Source: Nocardioides sp. CER19
GTDB taxonomy: Bacteria > Actinomycetota > Actinomycetes > Propionibacteriales > Nocardioidaceae
NCBI RefSeq assembly: GCF_029846275.1
Contig: NZ_JARVWS010000001.1
Span: 372,001 to 436,000 of the forward strand
Reading direction: 5' to 3'
Length of the DNA: 64,000 nucleotides
The notes under the pieces are model-generated. The model had not been told where the DNA came from, did not search any database, and saw nothing but the letters and a program-made list of their open reading frames with translations. The translations under genes were made by a program, and so were the position numbers. Positions 28,199 to 36,407 of the stretch are shown one piece after another. Numbering within the stretch: position 1 is the stretch's first letter; each line of letters starts with the position of its first letter.

Positions 28199-29194
28199 AT
28201 GGCAGCTCTGACACCAGCAGTCGTCCCGACCCGCGCAGCCTGGCTGCGGAACCGGTGGGTGCGCTTCGCCGTACGCCGGACGGGGCGGCTGCTGGTGTCG
28301 CTGTGGGTCCTGGTGACCGCCTCGTTCCTGATGATCCACTTCGTCCCGGGCGACCCGGTGCGGGCCGCCCTCGGGCTGACCGCACCGGCCGACCTGGTCG
28401 CCGCGAAGCGCGAGGCCCTCGGCCTCAACGACCCGCTCCTCACCCAGTACGTCCACTACCTCGGCAACCTGCTGCACGGCGACCTCGGCGAGTCGATCCA
28501 GAGCCAGCTCCCCGTCGCGGAGACGATCGGCCAGCGGCTCCCCGCGACCGCCTCGCTGGCGTTCCTCGCGTTCGGGGTGGCGATCGCGATCGCCGTCCCG
28601 GTCGGCGTCGCGGTCGCCGTGGCCACCCGCCGCGGTCGCCGCCGGCGTACGGAGCTCGCCTTCGCCGGGACGAGCGTCGTGCTCGGGGCCATCCCCGACT
28701 TCCTCCTCGGCGTCGCGCTCGTCGCCGTCTTCGCCGTCAACCTCGGCTGGTTCCCCGTCGCGGGCCGCGACGGTGCCTCGTCCTACGTGCTCCCGGTCCT
28801 CGCGCTGGCGATCGGCCCGGCGGCCGTGCTCGCGCGCATCGTCCGGGTCGAGATGCTCACCGTGCTCGAGACCGACTACATCCGCACCGCCCGCGCCAAG
28901 CGGCTGCCGGCGCTGCGGATCCACCTGCGCCACGCGCTGCCCAACGCCGTCACCGCGACGTTGACCCTCGGGGGCATGCTGCTCGCCTCGATGGTCGCCG
29001 GCACCGTCCTCGTCGAGAACGTCTTCGCCTGGCCCGGTCTCGGCAGCACCATCGTGCAGTCGATCGTGAGCAAGGACTACCCGCTCGTCCAGGGCACCGT
29101 CCTCGTCTACGGCGTCATCGTGCTCATCGTCAACAACCTCGTCGACGTCGCGCTGGCCGTCCTCGACCCCCGCTCGACGATCGGCGACCTGTGA
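28199..29194 (+). CDS. ABC transporter permease (DppB/OppB type)
   Basis: 331 residues with about six membrane segments, beginning with a cytoplasmic N-terminus then VLVTASFLMIHFVPGDPV, a DppB signature. The conserved EAA loop lies near residues 220-240 (DYIRTARAKRLPALRIHLRHALPNA). It forms the membrane channel with the permease half of the next protein. The stop overlaps the next start (TGATG), indicating translational coupling. Function follows from the peptide/opine/nickel importer family; direction of transport is import because a binding protein is present. Confidence 0.93.
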   Translation: MAALTPAVVPTRAAWLRNRWVRFAVRRTGRLLVSLWVLVTASFLMIHFVPGDPVRAALGLTAPADLVAAKREALGLNDPLLTQYVHYLGNLLHGDLGESIQSQLPVAETIGQRLPATASLAFLAFGVAIAIAVPVGVAVAVATRRGRRRRTELAFAGTSVVLGAIPDFLLGVALVAVFAVNLGWFPVAGRDGASSYVLPVLALAIGPAAVLARIVRVEMLTVLETDYIRTARAKRLPALRIHLRHALPNAVTATLTLGGMLLASMVAGTVLVENVFAWPGLGSTIVQSIVSKDYPLVQGTVLVYGVIVLIVNNLVDVALAVLDPRSTIGDL

Positions 29195-31095
29195 TGACGA
29201 ACCGCTGGTCCCGTGTCCTCAAGACCCCCGTCGGCATCGCTGGTGTCGGCCTCCTGACGCTCGTTCTCCTGCTCGCCGTCTTCGCCCCGATCCTGTGGGG
29301 CGACAAGGCGAACGCCGTCGACACCGACAACCTGCTCGCGGGCCCGTCGGCCGACCACTGGCTCGGCACCGACAACCTCGGCCGCGACCTGTTCTACCGC
29401 GTGCTCGTCGCGACCCGGCTGTCGGTGTCGCTCGCCCTGCTGGCGACGGCGCTGGGCACCGTCGTCGGCGTGCTGCTCGGCACGGCGCCGCTGCTGCTGG
29501 GCCGCCGGGCCGGGCGGCTGGTCACGGCGCTGGTCAACCTGCTCGTCGCCTTCCCCGGACTGCTGCTCGTGCTGTTCTTCGCCGTCGTGTTCGGCGTCGG
29601 CGCCAAGGGCGCGGTGCTGGCCATCGGCCTCGCCGGCGCGCCCGCGTTCGCGCGGCTGTGCCAGACCCTCGTCGCCGGGGTCGCCGAGCTGGAGTACGTC
29701 GCCGCCGCCCGCATCGCCGGGGTCGGCCGGTTCCGCATCCTCCTGCGGCACGTCCTGCCCAACGTCGCCGAGCCGCTCGTCGTCAACGTGACGATCAGCG
29801 CGGGCGGGGTCCTGCTCAGCTTCGCCGGGCTGTCGTTCCTCGGGCTCGGCGTGCAGCCGCCGTCGTACGACTGGGGCCGGCTGATGCAGGACGGCCTGGC
29901 CGGCATCTACACGCACCCGCTCGCCGCGCTCGCGCCGGGGATCATGGTCATCGTCGCCGGGCTGGCGTTCAACCTCACCGGCGAGGCGGTCGCCGGAGCC
30001 TTCGGCATGTCGGCCGTCACCCGCTTCGGGCAGGCGCTGCAGGTCGACACGGGCGAGACGCCGGCCAGCGACCTCAGGCACGACGCCGACGCCGACCGTG
30101 ACCTCGTGCTCGACGTGCGCGACCTCCGGGTCTCCTTCCCGGGGGCGGCCGGCCCGGTCCACCCGGTCCGCGGCGTGTCCTTCGGCGTGGCCGCCGGCGA
30201 GGCCGTCGGCGTCGTCGGTGAGTCCGGTTCGGGCAAGTCGCTGACCGCGCTCTCGATCGCGCGGCTCGTCGAGGAGCCCGGCCTGGTCGACGCCCGGCAC
30301 CTGACGTTCTGCGGCACCGACCTGCTGGCCGAGAGCGACACCGACCAGCTGCTCGGCACCTCGCTCGCCGTCGTCTTCCAGGACCCGATGACCTCCTTCA
30401 ACCCGGCCATGCGGATCGGCGCCCAGCTCGCCGAGGTCGGCCGCCACCACCAGGGACTGGACCGCAAGGAGGCGTCCGACCGGGCGGTCGACCGGCTGCG
30501 CGCCGTACGGGTGCGGGAGCCCGAGCGCCGGGCCCGGCAGTACCCCTTCGAGTTCTCCGGCGGCATGCGCCAGCGGGCCATGATCGGCATGGGCCTGATG
30601 GGCAGCCCCCGGCTCATCATCGCCGACGAGCCGACCACCGCCCTCGACGTGACCGTGCAGAGCCAGGTGCTGGCGCTGCTCCAGGACGTCCGGCGCGAGG
30701 AAGGCGCGGCGCTCCTCCTCATCAGCCACGACGTCTCCGTCGTCTCCGACGTCTGCGACCGCGTCCTGGTGATGTACGCCGGCCGGATCGTCGAGGACCT
30801 CCCGACCGCCGACCTGCACACCCGGGCGCAGCACCCCTACACCCGCGCGCTGGTCGCCGCCGTGCCCGACATGGCCACCGCTCTCGACGCGCCGCTCGCG
30901 ACGATCCCCGGCCATCCGGTGGACCCCGCGCAGATGCCCGTCGGATGCGCGTACGCCGCCCGCTGTCCGCTCGCCACCGCCGTCTGCCGCGAGCAGGACC
31001 CGGCGCTGGTGGCCGACACGAGCGGCCGCCGGGTCGCCTGCTGGCACGCCGGTGAGCCCATCGAGATGGTCACGGCAGAGGAGGCCACGGCATGA
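29194..31095 (+). CDS. Fused ABC permease (DppC type) and ATPase (DppD type)
   Basis: 633 residues in one frame. Residues 1-280 are the DppC-like permease (LGTDNLGRDLFYRVLVATRLS near residue 57, EAA loop VAAARIAGVGRFRILLRHVLPN); a linker GQALQVDTGETPASDLRHD follows. Residues about 300-633 are the ATPase with Walker A GESGSGKS, Q-loop VVFQDPMTSF, ABC signature FSGGMRQRA, Walker B LIIADEPTTALD and the oligopeptide-type C-terminal CAYAARCPLA. In most systems these are two genes. Walker motifs and EAA loop are intact, so the fusion should be functional. The stop overlaps the next ATG. Confidence 0.93.
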   Translation: MTNRWSRVLKTPVGIAGVGLLTLVLLLAVFAPILWGDKANAVDTDNLLAGPSADHWLGTDNLGRDLFYRVLVATRLSVSLALLATALGTVVGVLLGTAPLLLGRRAGRLVTALVNLLVAFPGLLLVLFFAVVFGVGAKGAVLAIGLAGAPAFARLCQTLVAGVAELEYVAAARIAGVGRFRILLRHVLPNVAEPLVVNVTISAGGVLLSFAGLSFLGLGVQPPSYDWGRLMQDGLAGIYTHPLAALAPGIMVIVAGLAFNLTGEAVAGAFGMSAVTRFGQALQVDTGETPASDLRHDADADRDLVLDVRDLRVSFPGAAGPVHPVRGVSFGVAAGEAVGVVGESGSGKSLTALSIARLVEEPGLVDARHLTFCGTDLLAESDTDQLLGTSLAVVFQDPMTSFNPAMRIGAQLAEVGRHHQGLDRKEASDRAVDRLRAVRVREPERRARQYPFEFSGGMRQRAMIGMGLMGSPRLIIADEPTTALDVTVQSQVLALLQDVRREEGAALLLISHDVSVVSDVCDRVLVMYAGRIVEDLPTADLHTRAQHPYTRALVAAVPDMATALDAPLATIPGHPVDPAQMPVGCAYAARCPLATAVCREQDPALVADTSGRRVACWHAGEPIEMVTAEEATA

Positions 31096-31844
31096 GCGAG
31101 CTGGTCTTCGACCACGTGACGGTCCGCTACGGCACGAGCACGGTGCTCGACGAGGTCAGCCTGACGGTGCCCGACGGCGAGGTCGTCGGCCTCGTCGGCG
31201 AGTCCGGCTCCGGCAAGTCGACGCTCGCGAAGGCGGCGGTCGGCCTGACCCCGGTCCAGGGCGGCCGGATCCTGCTCGACGGCGAGCCGATCCGGCAGCG
31301 CGGCCGACGACGCCCGGTGAGCATGGTTTTCCAGGACCCGTTCTCCTCGCTGGATCCCCGTATGACGATCGGGGAGAGCATCGCGGAGGCGATCCCCGAG
31401 CGGCTCTCGCGTGCCGACCGCCGCGCCGAGATCGTGCGGCTGCTCGAGCTGGTCCACCTCGACGCCGGCCGCGTGACGCAGCTGCCCGGCCAGCTCTCGG
31501 GCGGCCAGCGGCAGCGGGTCGCGCTCGCCCGGGCGCTCGCCGGCCGGCCGCGGCTGGTCATCGCCGACGAGATCACCTCCGCGCTCGACGTCTCCGTCCA
31601 GGGCGCGGTCCTCAACCTGGTCAGGGAGATGCAGCGCGAGCTCGGCCTCTCGCTGCTCTTCATCTCGCACAACCTGGCGGTGGTCCGCTACGTCGCCAGC
31701 CAGGTCGCCGTCCTCGAGGGCGGCCGGATCGTCGAGCACGGCCCCACGGCCGACGTACTCGAACGCCCCCAGCACGCCTACACCCGCCAGCTCCTGGCGG
31801 CCATCCCCGGCAGCAACCACACTCAGACGAAGGAGAACCGATGA
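31092..31844 (+). CDS. ABC transporter ATP-binding protein (DppF type)
   Basis: 250 residues. Walker A GESGSGKST, Q-loop FQDPFSSLDPRM, signature LSGGQRQRVALARAL, Walker B RLVIADEITSALD and H-loop ISHNLAVV are all present. It pairs with the ATPase half of the preceding fusion. It is shorter than typical DppF (about 320) because the C-terminal oligopeptide-binding extension is missing. It starts and ends in ATGA overlaps with its neighbours, so it is embedded in the operon. Confidence 0.93.
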   Translation: MSELVFDHVTVRYGTSTVLDEVSLTVPDGEVVGLVGESGSGKSTLAKAAVGLTPVQGGRILLDGEPIRQRGRRRPVSMVFQDPFSSLDPRMTIGESIAEAIPERLSRADRRAEIVRLLELVHLDAGRVTQLPGQLSGGQRQRVALARALAGRPRLVIADEITSALDVSVQGAVLNLVREMQRELGLSLLFISHNLAVVRYVASQVAVLEGGRIVEHGPTADVLERPQHAYTRQLLAAIPGSNHTQTKENR

Positions 31845-33247
31845 CCACCGCGACGAATTCTGGGATCGACACTGCCCACTGGGAGGCGCGCTTCGCCGAG
31901 CTGGTGAAGAAGCACGGCATCCCGGGCGCCCAGCTCGGCATCCTCCGCCTCGGCACCGACGGCGCCGAGGACGAGCTCTTCACGACCGCGACGGGCGTCC
32001 TGCACGCCGGCACCGGCCAGCCGGCCACCCCCGACTCCGTCTTCCAGATCGGCTCGGTCTCCAAGGTGTGGACCGCGACGGTCGTCATGCAGCTGGTCGA
32101 CGAGGGCAAGTTCGCCCTCGACACCCCGGTCACCGAGATCATCCCCGAGCTGTCGCTGCGCGACCCCGACGTCACCAAGAGCGTCACTGTCTGGCACCTG
32201 CTCACCCACACCAGCGGCATCGACGGCGACGTCTTCACCGACACCGGCCGCGGCGACGACGCGCTCGAGAAGTACGTCGCCCAGCTCGGCGAGGCGGCCC
32301 AGAACCACCCGCTCGGCGCCACCTGGTCCTACTGCAACTCCGGCTTCTCGCTGCTCGGCCGGATCATCGAGGTCACCACCGGTCAGACGTGGGACCAGGC
32401 GCTGAAGGAGCGGCTCTTCACCCCGCTCGGCCTGACCCACACGACCACCCTCCCCGAGGAGGCGATGGTCTTCGGTCACGCGATGGGCCACCTCCAGGGC
32501 GGCGACGACCCGCAGATCGCCCCGGTCTGGGGCCTGCCGCGCTCGGTCGGCCCGGCCGGACTCATCACCTCCCGTCCCGAGGACGTCCTCGCGTTCGCCC
32601 GCATGCACCTGACCGGTGGTCTCGCCAAGGACGGCACCCGCGTCCTGTCGGAGGCCAGCGTCGCCGCGATGGCCGACTACCAGACCGAGTGCCCGGAGAA
32701 GATCCTGCTCGGCGACTCGTGGGGCCTGGGCTGGTTCCGCTGCGACTGGAACGGCCACCGCGCGATCGGCCACGACGGCAACACGATCGGCCAGGCCGCC
32801 TTCCTGCGCCTGCTGCCCGAGGCCGGCATCGCCGTCTCGGTCAACACGAACCTCGGCAGCGCGATCCCGCTCTACCAGGAGCTCTACGAGGAGATCTTCT
32901 CCGCCCTGGCCGGCGTCCACCTGCCGACGCCGTTCGAGCTGCCGAGCGAGCCCGTCGAGGTCGACCCGACGCCGTACCTCGGCAGCTATGCCCGCGAGTC
33001 GGTGCTCGAGGAGGTCTACGTCGAGGACGGCAAGACCTGGATGCGCACCACGGTCTCCGGGCCGGTCGCCGAGGCGTCGGGCGAGTCCGAGCCCGAGGTC
33101 CACGAGCTGATCCCGGTCGGCGACGCCCTCTTCGCGGTCAAGCCCGACAAGAGCGCCGCCTACTACCCCGTCCGCTTCTACTCGCTGCCGACCGGCGAGG
33201 AGTACATCCACTTCGGCGCCCGCGCCACCCCGAAGAAGACTGCATGA
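31841..33247 (+). CDS. Serine hydrolase, class C beta-lactamase/D-aminopeptidase fold (second copy)
   Basis: 468 residues, no signal peptide. Catalytic residues are intact: S72-V-S-K75 (GSVSKVW), Y164-C-N166 (WSYCNSGF) and H311-D-G313 (IGHDGNTIGQ). It is a paralogue of the enzyme at 25153, sharing the unusual FTDTGRGDDA-EKYVA segment and the same C-terminal beta-rich domain ending HFGARATPKKTA. Both copies are cytoplasmic and flank the transporter, so they may cleave different D-peptides. The start overlaps the previous stop as ATGA. Esterase or D-amidase activity cannot be excluded. Confidence 0.88.
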   Translation: MTTATNSGIDTAHWEARFAELVKKHGIPGAQLGILRLGTDGAEDELFTTATGVLHAGTGQPATPDSVFQIGSVSKVWTATVVMQLVDEGKFALDTPVTEIIPELSLRDPDVTKSVTVWHLLTHTSGIDGDVFTDTGRGDDALEKYVAQLGEAAQNHPLGATWSYCNSGFSLLGRIIEVTTGQTWDQALKERLFTPLGLTHTTTLPEEAMVFGHAMGHLQGGDDPQIAPVWGLPRSVGPAGLITSRPEDVLAFARMHLTGGLAKDGTRVLSEASVAAMADYQTECPEKILLGDSWGLGWFRCDWNGHRAIGHDGNTIGQAAFLRLLPEAGIAVSVNTNLGSAIPLYQELYEEIFSALAGVHLPTPFELPSEPVEVDPTPYLGSYARESVLEEVYVEDGKTWMRTTVSGPVAEASGESEPEVHELIPVGDALFAVKPDKSAAYYPVRFYSLPTGEEYIHFGARATPKKTA

Positions 33248-34386
33248 TGACACTCTCCGCTCCTGCGCTCGACGCGCTCCTCGCAGACCTGCGGGAGCTC
33301 GTCGAGTGCGAGTCGCCGTCGAGCGACCTGGCCGCCGTCGAGCGGTCGGCCGACCTCGTCGCGCGGCTCGGTAGCGATCGGCTCGGCGTCGCGCCGGAGC
33401 GGCTCGTCATCGAGGGCGTCCACCACCTGCGCTGGCGGTTCGGCGAGCCGTCGACGCCGGCGGCGCCCACGGGGGTGCTGGTGCTCGCCCATCACGACAC
33501 GGTCTGGCCGCTCGGCACGCTCGCCCGGCAGCCGTTCACGATCGAGGACGGCGTGCTGCGCGGCCCCGGCTGCTTCGACATGCTCGCGGGGCTGGTCATG
33601 GCCCTGCACGCGATCGCTGACCTGAGCGACCGGGAGGGCGTCACCCTGCTCGTGACCGGTGACGAGGAGCTCGGTTCGGGCAGCTCGCGCGGGCTCATCG
33701 AGGAGGAGGCACGTCGCGCCTCGGCCGTCCTGGTGCTCGAGGCCTCGGCCGACGGCGGGGCGATCAAGACGGCCCGGAAGGGGACGTCCCTCTACGAGGT
33801 CGACGCCGTCGGCCGCGCGGCCCACGCCGGGCTGGAGCCGGAGAAGGGGATCAACGCGACCCTCGAGCTGGCGCACCAGGTGCTGGCCGTCGCGGCCCTC
33901 GCCGACCCGGCGGCCGGCACGTCGGTGACACCGACCGCGGCCACCTCCGGGGTCACCATCAACACGGTCCCGGCGTGGTCGCGGTTCGCGGTCGACGTAC
34001 GGGCGTGGAGCATGGCGGAGCAGGAGCGCGTCGACGCCGCGCTCCGCGCGCTGCGGCCGACCCTCCCGGGTGCCGAGGTGCGGATCAGCGGCGGGATCAA
34101 CCGGCCGCCGCTGGAGGACTCGGCGTCCCTGCCGCTCTACGAGCGCGCCCAGGCGGTCGCGGCCCGGCTCGAGCTGCCCCTCTTGACCCGCGCCGCCGTG
34201 GGCGGCGCCTCCGACGGCAACTTCACCGCCGGCGTCGGCACCCCCACCCTCGACGGCCTCGGTGCCGTCGGCGGCGGCGCCCATGCCGACGACGAGCACG
34301 TGCTCGTCGACCGGCTGGTCGACCGGACCGTGCTGCTGCACGGACTGCTGGAGGACCTGCTCGCCGATGGGGGAGGCGTGTCATGA
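33244..34386 (+). CDS. M20 family metallopeptidase, candidate N-succinyl-L-amino acid desuccinylase
   Basis: 380 residues. Metal ligands and catalytic residues are visible: H83 and D85 in LAHHDTVWP, D near residue 112 in GPGCFDMLAG, E141/E142 in TGDEELGS, a conserved EASADGG, and a dimerisation domain (AAHAGLEPEKGINATLELA). Two adjacent ATGs (33244, 33247) are possible starts; the first overlaps the upstream stop. M20 enzymes hydrolyse acyl-amino acids and dipeptides. Placed with a GNAT and an N-acylamino acid racemase, it is the probable L-specific deacylase of the D-to-L conversion; dipeptidase or succinyl-diaminopimelate desuccinylase-like activity are alternatives. Confidence 0.88.
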   Translation: MMTLSAPALDALLADLRELVECESPSSDLAAVERSADLVARLGSDRLGVAPERLVIEGVHHLRWRFGEPSTPAAPTGVLVLAHHDTVWPLGTLARQPFTIEDGVLRGPGCFDMLAGLVMALHAIADLSDREGVTLLVTGDEELGSGSSRGLIEEEARRASAVLVLEASADGGAIKTARKGTSLYEVDAVGRAAHAGLEPEKGINATLELAHQVLAVAALADPAAGTSVTPTAATSGVTINTVPAWSRFAVDVRAWSMAEQERVDAALRALRPTLPGAEVRISGGINRPPLEDSASLPLYERAQAVAARLELPLLTRAAVGGASDGNFTAGVGTPTLDGLGAVGGGAHADDEHVLVDRLVDRTVLLHGLLEDLLADGGGVS

Positions 34387-35192
34387 CGAGCGGCATGACC
34401 AGCGAGGCGTGGGCGTCGTACGACGCCGCGGCCGCCGCGTCGCGCGTCGTGGTCCGCGAGCTCGCCGAGCTGCACGAGATCCAGGAGGCCGCCGCCGTGC
34501 TCGGCCGGATCTGGGGCAAGCCGGACAACCCGCCCATGGGTGCCGAGCTGCTCCGGGCGCTGGGCAAGGCCGAGAGCTACGTCGCCGCCGCCTACGACGG
34601 CACCGGCCCGGACGCCGCCATGGTCGGCGTCTGCGTCGGGTTCCACTCGACCCCGGCCGCCCGTGCGATGCACAGCCACATCGCGGGCGTGACCACGGCG
34701 GTCGCCGGCCGCCACGTGGGGTTCGCGCTCAAGCTGCACCAGCGGGCGTGGTGCCTGGACCGGGGCATCGAGCTGATGGAGTGGACCTACGACCCGCTCG
34801 TCGCCCGCAACGCCTACTTCAACCTCGCCAAGCTCGGGGCCCGGGTCGCCGAGTACCTCCCGGACTTCTACGGCTCCATGGACGACGACATCAACCGCGA
34901 CGACGAGACCGACCGGATCATGGTCCACTGGTCGCTCGCGTCGGCCGAGGTGGTCGCCGCCTGCGCCGGCGCCCCGGTGCGCCCGGTCGTGCCGACCGGG
35001 GCCGCGGCGTCCTGGGTGCACGTGCCACGCGACATCGAGTCGCTGCGGCTCACCGATCCCGAGCAGGCCCGCGGCTGGCGCACCAAGGTGCGCGACCAGC
35101 TGCATCCCGCGCTAGCCGCCGGTGGCCGTGTCGCCGGCTTCGACAAGGAGCAGGGCTACCTCGTCCTGCCCCACGAAGGAGACCCGTCGTGA
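34383..35192 (+). CDS. GNAT-like acyltransferase, candidate D-amino acid N-succinyltransferase
   Basis: 269 residues. Features in common with the COG3375-type acyltransferases are VRELAELHEIQEAAAVLGRIWG at the N-terminus, MVGVCVGFHST, MHSHIAGVTTAVAGRHVGFALKLHQRAWCLDRG (acyl-CoA-binding-like helix after a turn) and EWTYDPLVARNAYFNLAKLGARV, which ends in a YLPDFYG motif. In Geobacillus a related protein transfers succinyl from succinyl-CoA to D-amino acids. ATGA overlap with the M20 gene and GTGA overlap with the racemase gene show translational coupling. The acyl donor (succinyl or acetyl) is not visible. Confidence 0.8.
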   Translation: MTSGMTSEAWASYDAAAAASRVVVRELAELHEIQEAAAVLGRIWGKPDNPPMGAELLRALGKAESYVAAAYDGTGPDAAMVGVCVGFHSTPAARAMHSHIAGVTTAVAGRHVGFALKLHQRAWCLDRGIELMEWTYDPLVARNAYFNLAKLGARVAEYLPDFYGSMDDDINRDDETDRIMVHWSLASAEVVAACAGAPVRPVVPTGAAASWVHVPRDIESLRLTDPEQARGWRTKVRDQLHPALAAGGRVAGFDKEQGYLVLPHEGDPS

Positions 35193-36313
35193 ACGTGAAG
35201 CTCGAGGGCGTGGAGCTGCGCCGGATCGCGATGCCGCTGGTCTCGCCGTTCCGGACGTCCTTCGGCACCCAGACCGCCCGCGACATCCTGCTCCTGCGGG
35301 CCGTCACCGCCGACGGCGAGGGCTGGGGCGAGTGCGTCGCGATGTCCGACCCGCTCTACTCCTCCGAGTACGTCGACGCGACGGCCGACGTGCTGCGGCG
35401 CTTCCTGCTCCCGGCGCTGTCGGAGGCGTCCGACGAGCTGCTCCGCCACGGCGCGCACGCCGTGTCCTCGGTCCTGCACAAGTTCAAGGGCCACCGGATG
35501 GCCAAGGCGGCGCTGGAGATGGCGGTGCTCGACGCCGAGCTCCGCGCGGCCGACCGGTCGTGGGCGCGCGAGCTCGGGGCCGTCCACTCGCGGGTGCCGT
35601 CAGGGGTGTCGGTCGGCATCTTCGACAGCCTCCCGCGGCTGCTCGACGTGGTCGCCGGCTACCTCGACGCGGGGTACGTCCGGATCAAGCTGAAGATCGA
35701 GCCCGGCTGGGACGTCGAGCCGGTGCGCGCGGTCCGCGAGCGCTTCGGGGACGACCTGCTCCTGCAGGTCGACGCCAACACGGCGTACACGCTCCGGGAC
35801 GCCCGCCACCTCGCCAAGCTCGACGCCTTCGACCTGCTGCTCATCGAGCAGCCGCTCGAGGAGGAGGACGTGCTCGGTCACGCCGAGCTGTCGCGGCAGA
35901 TCAAGACGCCGGTGTGCCTGGACGAGTCGATCGTCTCGGCCCAGACGGCGGCCGCCGCCATCTCGCTCGGCGCCTGCTCGATCATCAACATCAAGCCGGG
36001 CCGGGTCGGCGGCTACCTCGAGGCCGTGCGCATCCACGACCTCGCCGCCGCCCACGGCCTCGCCGTGTGGTGCGGCGGCATGGTCGAGACGGGCCTCGGC
36101 CGAGCCGCGAACGCCGCCCTCGGCGCGCTGCCCGGCTTCACGCTCCCGGGCGACATCTCCGCCTCCGACCGCTTCTACCGGACCGACATCACGGCCCCGC
36201 TGACGATCACCGACGGCTACATGGACGTCCCCACCGGGCCGGGCCTCGGCGTGACGCCGATCCCGGAGATCCTCGACGCGGTCACCACCTCCCAGGAGTG
36301 GATCGCCCTCTGA
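35189..36313 (+). CDS. N-acylamino acid (N-succinylamino acid) racemase, enolase superfamily
   Basis: 374 residues, GTG start. MLE-subgroup barrel with all active-site residues: K167-L-K169, D195-A-N197, E220, D245 and K269. Subtracting six gives K163, D189, E214, D239 and K263, the numbers known for the Amycolatopsis racemase, and the NIKPGRVGG and CGGMVETGLGR regions match that enzyme's pattern. It interconverts N-acyl D- and L-amino acids; many relatives also have o-succinylbenzoate synthase activity, but no menaquinone genes lie nearby. Dipeptide epimerases differ around the end of the barrel. Last gene of the D-peptide operon. Confidence 0.9.
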   Translation: MNVKLEGVELRRIAMPLVSPFRTSFGTQTARDILLLRAVTADGEGWGECVAMSDPLYSSEYVDATADVLRRFLLPALSEASDELLRHGAHAVSSVLHKFKGHRMAKAALEMAVLDAELRAADRSWARELGAVHSRVPSGVSVGIFDSLPRLLDVVAGYLDAGYVRIKLKIEPGWDVEPVRAVRERFGDDLLLQVDANTAYTLRDARHLAKLDAFDLLLIEQPLEEEDVLGHAELSRQIKTPVCLDESIVSAQTAAAAISLGACSIINIKPGRVGGYLEAVRIHDLAAAHGLAVWCGGMVETGLGRAANAALGALPGFTLPGDISASDRFYRTDITAPLTITDGYMDVPTGPGLGVTPIPEILDAVTTSQEWIAL

Positions 36314-36315
36314 CC

Positions 36316-36393
36316 GCGCACCTGACCTTCCGAACGATCCCCCGGTGTGTCGCTGTTCGGAAGGTCAGGTGCGCGCACGCACGGCGCACCTGA
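36316..36393. promoter_or_regulatory. 20-bp perfect inverted repeat plus a third half-site upstream of the PucR regulator
   Basis: GCGCACCTGACCTTCCGAAC (36316-36335) is perfectly complementary to 36355-36374, with a 19-bp loop; a third partial copy GCGCACCTGA follows at 36384-36393. It begins two bases after the racemase stop (36313) and ends 15 bp before the regulator GTG, so it can act as a terminator-like hairpin or a multi-site operator. The inverted-repeat half of the structure recurs at 57801-57853. Confidence 0.65.
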
Positions 36394-36407
36394 AATATCC
36401 TGAACCC

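Noticed and set aside
35189..36313. Enolase-superfamily enzyme as menaquinone o-succinylbenzoate synthase
   Set aside because: No other menaquinone genes are near, and the GNAT/M20 neighbours fit an N-acylamino acid racemase; dual activity cannot be excluded.
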